Part shown: positions 31,274 through 42,253 of the stretch, one piece after another
How the letters are laid out: the number at the start of each line of letters is the position of its first letter
Numbering within the stretch: the first letter of the stretch is position 1
Translations under genes and position numbers: made by a program
The notes under the pieces: generated by a model
What the model was told of the DNA's origin: nothing
Seen by the model: the letters and a program-made list of their open reading frames with translations, nothing else
The model's database searches: none
From: Sabellastarte sp. h YS-2021
Taxonomy: Eukaryota; Annelida; Polychaeta; Sabellida; Sabellidae
Length of the DNA: 64,000 nt
Direction: 5' to 3'
Assembly: GCA_964017235.1 (NCBI GenBank)
Contig: OZ024927.1
Coordinates: 46,195,293-46,259,292 of the forward strand

Positions 31274-31452
31274 ATTTTCACAGATAATTAACAACCCCCT
31301 GCATTAAGTAAACCCCCCACCTCCCCTCCCCATATCCCCCCTCACACAGATGGTCCGTGATTTGAACTCTGTTGGCTCTTTGGTCACAAAATCTTTATGG
31401 CCCCCTTCGGGGACCATATAGATTGTGTGACTATAGTATCCCCTATACTACT
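31274..31452 (-). repeat. right terminal inverted repeat, 179 bp
   Basis: Exact inverse of 24529-24707 as read. Homology stops sharply at attttca (31274). The promoter-like AT stretch of the BIR gene straddles its inner edge. Followed by the TTTATG duplication at 31453-31458. Confidence 0.95.
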
Positions 31453-31838
31453 TTTATGTATGCAATAAAAATAAGTATTGTGTTTGTGATGGTATTCAAA
31501 CATGCAAATAAAGGCCTGGTTTCATAATCAAGAAATGTTGGGACAGAGATCCTGAATTTAAGAACAGGATGAATAATTCACTATTGATTACTTAGTTGTA
31601 GAAAAGTGCTAAATGGTGAGAAAATTCAAATGCATCCCTACCCTTGACATTACAGTAGGAACTACACCCGTGTCTGGAAACCAATTTTTTAAACATATTA
31701 TTTTTAATTATTAATCTTTCTGATATATATGCATATAAATATGCAGTAACTTATACAATACATTGGCAACAGGAGCAAAAAAATAATGTTAACATAAAAC
31801 AAAACAGATTTTCTGTATACATAAGAACCTTGACCAAC

Positions 31839-31950
31839 TGTATGTACTGATTTCCTCTGCCCTTCCAACTACCCGTCGTGATATGACCTGTACAGTGTTG
31901 AAAGCGACGTAAAACCCCAAATAAATAAAAAAATAAAAACAAAGTATACA
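31839..31950 (+). mobile_element. SINE 3' part
   Basis: Matches the 3' half of the SINEs at 32,822 and 42,872 (ttgaccaactgtatgtactg; atatgacctgtacagtgttg; aaagcgacgt), ending in an ataaa-rich tail. The tRNA head is missing, so it is 5'-truncated. The 77- and 84-residue minus-strand frames here are spurious. Confidence 0.75.
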
Positions 31951-32059
31951 TAAGACGTTTGAAACAAAAACTATGGTCATGCAAAAATATGTTATGTCTA
32001 TTTTGTTTAAAACTTTTCTATGTTTACTCAATCTACAGCACATAGTTCAGAAGTACCAA

Positions 32060-32820
32060 TATAAAAATGTTATTTGATAATATAGAGAATTGTGAAAAAG
32101 AGTAAAATTTACACAAATACTTGAGGGCGAATTGAAGGTTTATAAAGTTACTTTACCTAACTGCCCAGTTTTTTTTTGAAAAAAAAAACATTTTTAATAT
32201 CTAACACTATATCGTAGGGTACACATAGGAGCAAATGTGATGCAGATTTATATTCACACAGGGCATGAAATAGGGGTGAATCTATAGATTGTAGTTTAAT
32301 GGGGAGGGTATTGGGAGGAGTGAGGGTGTACCTGTATTGGTTTATGGACATGACTGAGGGTTTGAAATTTGGGGTCACAGATCCTCTGATATGTATTGGT
32401 TTTATCAATGTTGTTACGGGTTTAAAAGTTATACATTGCAGAAATTGGGGGAGAGTATTTTTGAGAATTGCTTTTCCTCAGACAATGATTTGGAGCACCA
32501 TTGGGGGTTTATTTAACATTTTATTTTCCTTTTCTGTTTGTGTGTTACAAATGTATATTTATAATTATTCTTGTATAGTTTGTCCTAATTAAAAGCTCAA
32601 TCTATAGCACAGGCAGAGTGAGTTTCTCTGCATGTTTTCATTGAATTACCTGTCAGTTTTTTTTCCTTTTATTTCTTTAACCAAGTAATATCATAATTAT
32701 TGGTAAAAGAAAAGTTATGCATATAAAATTCTCATTATGCTTCAACAAAATAAACCAAATAAGTTTTTATTGAGAAAAAAAGCAAAACACATCCTTACTC
32801 ATTGAATTCCTGGTACAAAC
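32060..32820. other. no gene recognised
   Basis: AT-rich. Two opposing frames of 83 and 97 residues (32157-32408 minus, 32299-32592 plus) overlap; neither has splice-site support or domain-like content. Confidence 0.45.
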
Positions 32821-32821
32821 T

Positions 32822-33062
32822 GGCCATAGTGGCAGAGTGATAACTAACACTCTCGCCTCTCACCTCTGAGATTGGAATTTAAATCCCGTCCCGACCTCAA
32901 CTGGGAAAGTTGGTAGCTGCTTGCTGTTGGTCGGCAGTTAACAGTACTGAACCTTGACCAACTGTATGTACTAGTTTCCTCTGGCCATAAAACTACCGAT
33001 CATGATATGACCTATACAATGTGTTGAAAGCGACGTTAAAACCCAAATAAAGAATAAATAAA
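32822..33062 (+). mobile_element. tRNA-derived SINE, near full length
   Basis: Head: gtggcagagtgataactaac (A-box-like), then aatttaaatcccgtcc in B-box position. Body: ggtcggcagttaacagtactg and the conserved ttgaccaactgtatgtacta, ending 'gaaagcgacgttaaaaccc' with an aataaa-rich tail. The same family is inserted at 42,872-43,071 with a clear target duplication. Widespread in molluscs by my recollection; family name not assigned. Confidence 0.75.
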
Positions 33063-33954
33063 CAAATAAGAAACATGACAGACTGTCTTATTGCCAGAAA
33101 ATTATGTCCTTTGTCAGCCCACACAATTTTACAGCAAACACTTTGACCAAAATTAATGACATCTGTCAGACTGGATATAACAATCTGATTAACTAAGAAT
33201 GTCACTGTTTTTGGACATAAACTCGACATTGTCTTCTGATCTGCAAAAACCAACTGATCTAACCCAACCAACTGAAAGTTAGCTGAATCTTGTAATAGCT
33301 ATTTCAACCACATGCGCTCTTCTCTCCATAACTGTGATTTTGTGTGCCATACATTTCTGCTGTGAATGGAGGTACACGTGAAACTATGTGACACCTAGGA
33401 TGCACTTCCCAAGGAACCAGGATGTAGAAACTTTGTTGAATGACTCCATAGAACTCTTTAGTGTTCATGAAAAAATGCCAGTGACAATTTTTAATCTTCA
33501 ACACTCAAGACTAGTTAGTTAATGCTTCAGTCATAATGTACATAATGTTAATACTTCTTTAAAACTAGGGCTTCTTCCATGTAGATGATGTAGGTTAGCT
33601 GCATAATCAAGTTTAGTACTAGTATCTTAGAAGGTTTCATCTTACCAAAAATATTATAGTTTTTGTGGGCATAAAATATATATTATATACTTTTTTGTCA
33701 GTATCTTAGAATATTTTGTTTCACCAAAAGTATTATAATTGTCTCCTTTTATGTATGTTTGTTCATTGTAAAATTTTATAAAATATAATTAAATAAACAG
33801 ATATTTTCTTTTGGAATATTTATTTTCTACAGATTTAATTTATTTATATATGTTTTAATTTAGACATTACGGATAACTTTATAATCCATGAACTTACTGT
33901 AGATTAACTACCTATTAACCACTCAAGGTGGGTATCATGAAGGGAGTGCAACTT
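33063..33954. other. no gene recognised
   Basis: Frames of 66 and 92 residues on the minus strand lack support. From about 33,640 the sequence is extremely AT-rich and probably the 3' UTR or downstream region of the host gene whose stop codon is at 33,955. Confidence 0.4.
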
Positions 33955-34079
33955 TCACTCATTGTCACCAGGCAGCCAAAAAAATGTAAAAAAGTCGAAA
34001 TCTGGCATTTGAATTGAAATCCACTCCAACTGATTAGCCAGATCTTCATAGTTGACTGTTTCACTTCCATCCAACCAAA
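33955..34079 (-). CDS. host gene, terminal exon
   Basis: On the minus strand a cttcag acceptor precedes the exon, which completes a phase-1 codon and then runs 40 codons to TGA (33955-33957). It encodes WLDGSETVNYEDLANQLEWI and then an aromatic-rich end. It fits in phase with the exon at 34,715 if that exon uses the donor CTTG|gtgagg. The 157-residue frame across this place (33915-34388) is another frame. Family not recognised. Confidence 0.6.
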
Positions 34080-34714
34080 CTGAAGCACCCGCCTCACAAC
34101 TCCCCTCAACTGAACATCCTTGTGGGTTTCACTGGGTTTGAGACAATAGGCTCTACTTTTGATGACGGCATATGATCGTATGAAACAATTTAACAATATA
34201 TCACTTGATGTATTATTTAAGGATATTAGCAGTGTGACATCTATGTTCAAAATATATTGAGCAGGAGCCAAAATAATCTTCAATATTACGCATTTTAACC
34301 TGTGACCAAAGAATTCAATATTACACATAAGGATAGAACAAAAAATCAAAACATCTGGAATTAAACATTGGGTTAGAACCCAGGACAATTATCTTTAATA
34401 TTACACATTACATTTGAACCTGGGACCAAAATATTCAGTAATTGTACATATGCATAGAAAGGAATCAGTGTCTCTGGAATTTGACATTATGTTAGAACCC
34501 AGTACCATTATCTTTAATATTACAAGTTAGGTTTGAACCTGGCTAAAAAAATTTCAATACTGATTATTAGGACGGAACAAGGAAACATAATTTCTGGCAT
34601 TAAATTAAATGTGGTATTACTGAGTTAGAACCTAGTACCATAATTTTTTAAAGTATGCATTAGAAACCAAGATCAGAGACACTAATCGTGATATTTATTG
34701 TATGCTCACCTCAC

Positions 34715-34825
34715 CAAGTTCCAGGAAGCTCAGTCGTCTTCTCACACCACTCATGTCCACATCCAGACGTAACATGGCCCTTTTCCTTTGGGGTGGTGTA
34801 GGTGGGCTTGGTGACACATCATGAA
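34715..34825 (-). CDS. host gene, penultimate exon
   Basis: 111 bp, phase 1 at both ends: acceptor acaatag|TT and donor CTTG|gtgagg (an alternative donor GAG|gtgagc lies 5 bp on). It encodes HDVSPSPPTPPQRKR followed by AMLRLDVDMSGVRRRLSFLEL. The proline-rich then basic segment looks like real protein, with an SP/TP-rich stretch that could be phosphorylated. It joins the exons on both sides in frame. Confidence 0.65.
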
Positions 34826-35047
34826 CTATTGTTTTGTGAGCTACCTATTCTATTGAAAATGTAATATTTAACTTAAAATTCCAATTTGCACAACTGCTTT
34901 TTTAAATTTGTGCAACCATTAACTACAGAGCTTTTAAAAATTTAACCAGGCTTGCTGGTATACAATTTAACTGACACATTGTGTCTTGTCTCAACTTTTC
35001 TAAACCAAACAATACTTTGATGATGCAATACAGACTACTTACAGTAC

Positions 35048-35152
35048 CTTTCTGGGTTGTGGGACTCTGATGTGACACAAAAGTTTTTGGAGCCATTTTA
35101 TTTTTCTGGTATATTTCTTCTTTAGTTGTTTTATAGGTACTACCTCTTCCAA
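35048..35152 (-). CDS. host gene, third-last exon
   Basis: 105 bp, phase 1 at both ends: acceptor ttttcccacag|TTGG and donor CAGAAAG|gtactg (a better-looking gtaagt lies 4 bp further but would break the frame of the next exon). It encodes 34 residues, GRGSTYKTTKEEIYQ... with TFVSHQSPTTQK at the end. Upstream exons were not found in the window with confidence. Confidence 0.6.
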
Positions 35153-35159
35153 CTGTGGG

Positions 35160-35832
35160 AAAAATGTAGTGACTGGGAACTCAAATCCCTCACCCTATAT
35201 AATGCTGCATATTTGCTATGTCACAAATGAACTATATATATAAAATGTTTAATTATCCAGGCTACTTTTTATAGCATCCTCTCTTAACATTTGTGTAGCT
35301 GTACCTATTTTGCAATTTTACTGAAACAACATGGGAAGGGTTTTTACCTACCACTCTCATATGATTGGTTTTACTCAATGTGTCACATATGCAATAAGAT
35401 CATTTTCATCACTTATCTTCTGCCCCTCTAGTTTAAGAAGCAAAGATGTTTCATGCAAATTTATAAAAGATTCTAGTGTCCACGGGTGCTTTGCATTTAA
35501 TGATCTTGTGTTCTTTGACCTGAACAATTTTAGCAGGAATTTGCAACATCCCATATGATATTCTTTTAAACTACCCTGTTTCCTTGGACCCAAGTATACA
35601 AGTCAGATATTTATTATTTTTTCACAGTTACAATTTCAGAACAAATCCTTTCAGATCTCAGTCGTTTATAATTTTACATTAATGTCAGAAGATATATCTG
35701 CAGTACATCTTCAATTTTAAAAATATTTTGAATCATAATTTAGATGTTTTAGATGTCGATATTTAGATGGATAATTTGTACTTTTTGTTGTACACTAAAT
35801 GTTGCAAGGTATAACAAATTATTGCAGGAAAT
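35160..35832. other. intron or intergenic; one unplaced minus-strand frame
   Basis: A 72-residue minus-strand frame (35375-35593) reads like protein in part (HPWTLESFINLHETSLLLKL) and ends at a TGA, but I could not join it in phase to the exons at 35,048. It may be a relic or chance. Confidence 0.3.
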
Positions 35833-36163
35833 TTGCATATTTAATAAGTAAATTAAATTTTATTAGTTAATACCTTACCCAATGGACAATTGCTATGCCG
35901 ATCGGCGTTGGTGGTCCTGCCAAATGACAGAAAAAGCTGTCCTATATTGCCACTGGCAGGACCAGTCCAGTAGTGTGCATTAACTAGGTGGCACATCGTA
36001 CTTCCTTCCTCTCAAAACAACCTGATGTCACATGTTTTTCATTGTCTAAACCTATTTAGACCGCCAGTAAGCTGATAGTGGGGTCGGTTGGGAGGGCCTT
36101 GTCTGTCCATTGGGTATAGGGTGTAAACTTATAAAAATTTAATTTACTTATTAAATTTTCAAT
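35833..36163. mobile_element. ~330-bp TIR MITE
   Basis: Inverted arms of about 55 bp (35833-35887 and 36109-36163): atttaataagtaaattaaa at the outer side and cccaatggaca at the inner side, with a few mismatches. The interior holds a second hairpin (ggtcctgcca...tggcaggacc, about 35,912-35,966). Target duplication not clear. Confidence 0.7.
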
Positions 36164-36990
36164 TTTGTTGCATTAACACATTTCTGAAGGACAATTCTGA
36201 ATAACTACCGCTTGGTAGGTGAGTCAGTTATTAGGGACTTCAAGTGAACTCAAAAATTAAGGTAAAAAATTACCCCAACCAGGACTCTAGTGGGTCCAAA
36301 ATATTGGTCACCTGTGACTGGGTCGCCAGCAGTATACCAACATTACCCCCTTTTTTAAAAGACCTACTCTGAGGTAGGGGAAGAGATGTATGAGAGGGAG
36401 AATAAACCTCCTGAAGGAAGCATGGCACAGGCTTTTTTCTGCAAAAGTGTACACAATGGACCTTTCCACGGTGTCAATCAAAATACCACAAATCGGCATA
36501 TATCCTGTTTACTACAATAGCAACAACCAATCATTTTGTCCGATTTTCATCGGCGCCATTTTGAATCACAAAAACGTGGCCATTTTTAGGGACATATTTG
36601 TAAATATTATTGCTTTCTGACAATGGAACAAAAAGAAACCACAGTGTAATTTCATAAAAATATTATATCATCAATCCCACCTACTTTAAAATGTCCGCAA
36701 TGCACAAGGATTTGTTTTGATCAATAAATTGTTTATTTATTTATTTTCTAATTTTTGTCATAATGAAACAAATATACTTTATTATATTATTTCTTATTTT
36801 ATGTTCCATCCAATCATTTAAAATACGTGTTATTTCTCGTATATCTTGAAATACTAAATGTTTGTTTCATTTCCATTTTCGCCATTTGTTTGTCAGACAA
36901 AGCCTGACATGGAGACAACTAAAATACAGAAAACCAGGAAGTGGGCGTGGCCTATGGAACGGTCCATGTACAAATCTCAGTTAGTTATGG
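36164..36990. other. no gene recognised
   Basis: Frames of 63-76 residues on both strands without domain content. 36,540-36,590 has gcgccattttgaatc and gtggccattttt. AT-rich from 36,650 to 36,860. 36,860-36,990 is probably the 3' non-coding end of the DIRS-like element. Confidence 0.4.
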
Positions 36991-38880
36991 CTACTGGTGG
37001 ATCTGCTGAGCAAACACTATCGGGCCCAAATTTAAAAGCTTTGAATCAGCCCAAGCCTTCAGATAAAACTGTGTGAAGGTGGTATGTGATTTCCAATGCA
37101 GACTGATAACTGTTCTAAGGAAGCAGCAAAGATCCTAACATCATGGGTTTTAACCTGATTTGAGGTGAGGGCCTCTTGGTCAGGGAGCTCTGAACAGCTG
37201 GCCAGCTGGTTCTTGGAAACAAAGCTGGGTGAGGGGTAAAGAGACACATTGACAAGACTGACTGGTGTCTGTTGTTCTTACTTAGCCAAGCATGGATCTC
37301 ACTCCTGTGTTTGCCTGAACCCAAAGATAAGAGGAATACAATCTTGAAGGTACAATGCTTCAAAGAGTCATCTTTAAGGGGTACAGAAGGTGCCTTTGAG
37401 CTGGTTCAGCACCAGGGAAAAGGCTCCAGGAGGGATGCCCTATGACCCTTGGATCTGTATCTCTGGAAGTTATCCAAGAGTCAAGTGAAATTCTCATCTT
37501 TGCTGACATTAATGGGCAAATTTCTTAGTTTATCCATCAGTGGTACTTGGCTGCAGTTTCCTGTCTTGGAAAAGGTACACCAGGAAGTCAGCTATGGACC
37601 TTATAGGGTTTGCCCTAAAGTCCACCTGATTGCTGTGGCACCACTTTGTAAAAATGGTCCACTTTACCTCATAGACTGATCTGGTTGGGACTCCCTGAGG
37701 AGCTTCAAATTTGTGCAACTATTGCCTCAGAGAAGCCCTGCTCCTTGATAGCTGAGCCTCTATGAGCCAAGAATGAAGATTCAGGCTGACACATTCCTGT
37801 GAAGGATCTGGTTGAATGGCTGAGTCAACAGGTTGGGCAGTTTGGGCAGGCACAAAGGGATCTTGCTTGACATGGCCACTAGGTCCCAAAACCAAAGCAT
37901 GTTGGGCCACCATGGAGCAATCAGAATAATTCTCTTGCATGGGTAATCCTGCAATTTCTCTATCACTTGGACAAGATGGCTACCAGTGGGAAGGCATAAG
38001 GGCCCAGATCCTCCCAAGACAGGCTGAGTGCATCCAAGGCCCATGCCAGGAGATCTGGGACCGTTGATACCAATTGAGGAAGCTTGTTGTTGAACCAAAC
38101 AGGTCCATTGAGGCTGGTGCCACCTTTAGTATATTGCCTGGAAAATCTCTGGAATGGCGGACCATTCTGTCTGTATGGTCTGTCCTAGCCTGGATAGCTT
38201 GCATGCTATGATGTTCAATTGGCCTGGAATGTGTCGGCCTTTAGAGTTACCTGTTTCCTGGATCACCAGGTCAGGATGCTCCTTCGTAGGGGCACACTTT
38301 ATCCCACCCTTCCTTATTTAGAGGCAACAACTGTGGTGTAGACAGTAGCTTTAAGCACTATTTGGTTTAAGCAGAGGTTTTGGAACTTCATTAGAGCCAA
38401 AAAGACCGCCTTTAGTTCCAGATAATTTATGTGCAATTTGCACCAGGTGCCCCTTGCAGTGTGCTCCCTTAAATTACCATCCCACCCTTCTTTTGACATG
38501 TCTTTAAAAATTTGCAGTGCATGTTTTAGTGGGTGTAATGGTTGACCTTGAAGCACATTATGGCACATTACAGCACAAACAATATATACGGTGGGTCTGA
38601 CCTTGCCCTCTTTTAGGTCAAACTGATAATCTATGAAGTCGAAGACTTGTTTGGGGTCCAGTTCTGATTTGCCACATTTACTAACTCTTAAATCCTGACA
38701 CAGAGCTACAAGAGATGTCCATGCTGTAGACAGGTTTGGTGAGATCTGACTCTGACCAACCAGTCATACTGGTGGATTCCTAAACTTTTTGAAATGCCAT
38801 AATTTGACCTCCTTCACCACCACTGTGAACAAACCAAAGGAAGTGCTTGAACTGGTAGGAATGGCCCTGGACATGAAAAA
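36991..38880 (-). pseudogene. DIRS-like retroelement: RT, RNase H and tyrosine recombinase remains
   Basis: Read on the minus strand from 38,880. A decayed RT stretch with DWLVRVRSHQT in place of the usual catalytic box (about 38,600-38,780); an RNase H segment KLHINYLELKAVFLAL (about 38,400-38,460); a linker with FWDLVAMSSKIPL and LNLHSWLIEAQLSRSRASLR; then a tyrosine-recombinase domain: STRSVYEVKWTIFTKWC, SIADFLVYLFQDRKLQPST, FLLSLGSGKHRSEIHAW (box with catalytic Arg), THDVR (His-x-x-Arg) and HWKSHTTFTQFYL with the Tyr, ending at a TAG at 36,991. The order RT-RNaseH-YR defines DIRS/Ngaro elements. Many frameshifts and a deletion between the SGKHRSE and HDVR boxes make it inactive. Confidence 0.82.
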
Positions 38881-41280
38881 CATAGGTACTTCCTTGCTTG
38901 CTCCTGGCTGAAGGGAGGTTATTACAGATCCTGGTGTTTCCATTTAAATTTCCTTGTCTTAGAAATTATTCAGGGAATGAAGCCACTTCTCCTGCCTGGA
39001 GACCTGGTCAAAATTGGTCATTTATGGAAGGGGAGGGTGTAGCCTTCTTGGAAGATTCTTGTGAACTTGGAACTGGCCTCTAGGGTGGCTAGTTTTCAAC
39101 AGGCAGGTTTGAGGAAACAGTGTCAACACTGGTGCCAGACTATACAGAAATCCATGTCACAGAGGAAAACGCTGTCATCTCTGTCCTTTAGGTCATCTCT
39201 ACACAACCCCACTGTGGAAACAGTAATTGCCATTTAAAGAACTGTGACCCTTGGTCTGTTTACCAGATATTTTACCTGTTGCTTGAGTTCTGAGACCGGC
39301 CAATGGGTTATCATCTTAGGGAGAATGCTGAGCTTCCAAAATAAGGCCCCTGGTGTCAGCTGATACTGGTCACAGACAAGGTAAGCAAGCTGGGTAATCA
39401 GTCTAGGAGGCTGGATGATTGGCATCTCACTGGAGCCAGTTACAAAATTAACCTCAATGAACATCCACAGTAAGCAGATTTCTGGTTGACATTAGACTGA
39501 TCCAGTTGTGTCACAGGGATCTCACTGGGACTGCTAACTGGCTGGTTCTAGGTCTGATAAAGGAAAGGGCTGACCCATAGTTGCTGGAAGAGTTTGTGCT
39601 GAGTCAGCCTTCCTCTTATCTGTTGCCACTTTCTGATCAGCTGGTAGGTCCTGAAAGTAGACTGGCTAACTGGGTGAGGCAGTGACATCTCACTGGAAAA
39701 GTGACTGACCTAGGCTCCAATTTTGAAAACTTCATCTGGCAGAACTGGGCAACTCTGATTTCTTCTTAGCAGGGTAGACTTATCTGAAGCTGTCTTCTTC
39801 TTACCAGCAGTAGTGGGTTCAGTAGATATCTGTACAGCAGTTCTCTTTTACTGGCAAACCTCTGTAATTGGTAACCCTACTCTCATCATTGTACCTGACA
39901 GTACCAGTAACTGATTTTTACTTTGCAGAGTTAGATTTATCTGAAGCTGCCTTCTTCTTGTTGGTAGTGGTAGGATAAAGTAGATTTCTCTGTAACGGGT
40001 AGAACCCTTAAACCGGTGGCCCTGCTGTACATTACTGGACCTAGACGGGGAACCAGCCAACCTTTAACAATAAACGGACTAGTATCGCCCACGATGACCT
40101 TGCTGCATTCTTTTTTACGTTGTGAGACAGTGTTATTATCCAGCGAAACAGTTGTTTGCATTTTCCACGGCATTTTTGCGGGATATGAACTAGTAAATAC
40201 CATTGCTGACTAATCAAAAGAATGCATCATTGCTAGCACTCATGTATCGGGAAATCTCGATCGTTATTTCAATTATTTATATGCATTTTGTATGTATTTA
40301 AAATATTTTTAACGTTTATTATTGGGCTTATAACATCAAATATTGCGAATTAAGCTTAAAAATATTTTGAGATGACAATAATCTTTAGAAGCAAATACTT
40401 GTTTTGGGCGATAATTGAAGATCGACAAGACTTTTGTTTATCAAAAATGTTGTTAAATTATTATGCCATATCATTACCCAGTAAAACGGGGATATTGTGT
40501 CAAAATGTGCAACAAATATGTGAATTATAAATATTTTTATTTAATTTTTCCTTGATCATTGCTAGGCAGTAACTACGGAAGCGTAGTACCCAAGATGGTG
40601 GGCGATACCTGACCCTATATTGCAGAGTAGGGTCGACGGGAACCAGACTATACTGGACCTTACAGTACTGGTAACTCCTAGACCACTTCTGTATGACAAC
40701 CTGTTGACGAAAGATCAGCACCCAACCAGTATGGGTGAAAACAATCCTCTGTAACTGGTAATCCTGTTTTACTGGTTTGGGTAGCCCTTATTGGATTTCA
40801 GTAGCATCATCAGTAGGCTGGTGAACTGGTCCAGTACCCTGTATTTAGTTGGTAAAGGGATGACTGCTGGCTTTTTGTGTGACCACAACTGGCACTTTGA
40901 GCAGAACTGTTGCCAGTAACACTCATCACCAGCTGGCTAGAGACCCCAATGGTAGTCTGAACAGAACTGATACTGGTAAACAATTTAGCACTTGGGAGAT
41001 AAAGGGTCTCAGTTGTCACAATTTTAGGCCTGTTATCATCACTGGAACTGCCAGGCCTGGAGGGCTGAAGCAAATTCTATAACAGGTTTTGGTCAATTCT
41101 CTACAACCGGTTCCCGGTAGCCCTATGTTGTCTGCAATCTTCTCACTCTCAACCTGTCCCAGCACCTCTCTGTGTGACCACTTGTCATCCAATTTTTCAG
41201 GTCAACAGAAGAGGTTTGCTGGATTTCTCCTTGCTAGCTTTAGTGGGTGTTGTAAAATAATGGTCGTCTTTTTCTAGGTT
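38881..41280. other. no gene recognised; possibly 5' part of the DIRS-like element
   Basis: Many overlapping short frames on both strands. The text is unusually rich in ctggtaa/ttactgg-type words (for example around 39,840-39,910 and 40,650-40,960), giving a loosely repetitive feel. It could be a decayed gag-like region of the neighbouring element; I cannot show it. 40,220-40,560 is plain AT-rich. Confidence 0.35.
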
Positions 41281-42249
41281 TAATTCCTCCATTGTTGAAT
41301 GCTTGTCACGTGGCTAGTTCAAGGTCCAGCTTAAGATGGAAATGATGACGTCAGACGATGCATTCTTCTAATTTCTTCTACCCTAGGACCTACACAAGGT
41401 GTCACTCAACTAAGGAGGGGCTAGTTGTGAGTTGTAATATTTATTATTGCTTCTAATGAGAAGAACGCTGCATAGATGATGTATGGAAACTCACCCATGA
41501 TTTGTCTAGACATAGAGTACAATAACTTCATTAAAAACTGACCATAATATATCCATAAATGGTTTGTTTATATATCCTGGAGAGGCCATGATATGTAGTA
41601 ACACAATATATAATTTCAGTTGAAAAAACATCCTAATTCGTAAGTATTGTCATTTTTTTTTTCAAACTTCAACAGCTCTGTAAAAACATATCTACACACT
41701 ACATGTGCTAAGCGAAAACGATGCCGTGATGTCATGTTGTCTGGACAGGAAGAAAGTATGATACGCCACTTCATGAATGCATCCATACCAGACCATTCCT
41801 CCTGGTGGAAACACAGGACGACTTTTTCTATCATTTGGTGGGACTGGTCACTCTGACCAGTATAGTAATTTCCAGTATTAACACAATGAATATGCAACTT
41901 ATAATATAATAGCATAATAACATTTTATGTTTTTTCCATTCTGTAAGTAAGTACATGTACAGTTTATACAGAAACAGCTACAAAGATCAAGGCACTTTAC
42001 ATATGTATACTGACAGAACTTACAAACGGAAATAGCAGAAGCTTAGCTTATCTAAGCTATTCCCTCATCACTACTGATCAATCATACAGTAAATAATATA
42101 AACAAAAATTGTAATGCAGTAACTAATATAAACATAAATTGTATTTCAGTTGAGAGAATTATAACCCAATTTCCGTGCAAAAGGTGAGTTAATAATAATT
42201 ACAACCATAAGAGCAAAAATTCATCTTAATATTTTTTCAGGTAAAAAAA
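41281..42249. other. no gene recognised
   Basis: Two opposing frames (41616-41915 minus, 99 residues; 41647-41856 plus, 69 residues) overlap the same bases; neither has recognisable content. 42,085-42,150 contains a short direct repeat (actaatataaacataaattgta-like). Confidence 0.4.
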
Positions 42250-42253
42250 AAGT

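Larger units (their letters stand above)
24529..31452. mobile_element. compact Polinton/Maverick-like element (no polymerase or integrase)
   Basis: 6,924 bp bounded by 179-bp terminal inverted repeats, starting AG and ending CT, with the 6-bp duplication TTTATG at 24523-24528 and 31453-31458. AG...CT ends and a 6-bp duplication are the signature of Polinton integrases. Contents left to right: two blocks of degenerate repeats, a minisatellite, an inner inverted-repeat arm, a zinc-finger/packaging-ATPase gene (minus), a lysine-rich protein and a 68-residue protein (plus), the second inner arm, then a CxxC-motif protein and a BIR protein (minus). No family-B polymerase, integrase, protease or capsid gene is seen, so it is non-autonomous. 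Identical ends argue for recent insertion. Confidence 0.88.

Noticed and set aside
35375..35593. Additional exon of the host gene
   Set aside because: Some protein-like text, but no splice sites that join it in phase to the exon at 35,048.
36858..37076. 72-residue plus-strand frame
   Set aside because: It lies antisense to the tyrosine-recombinase end of the DIRS-like element.
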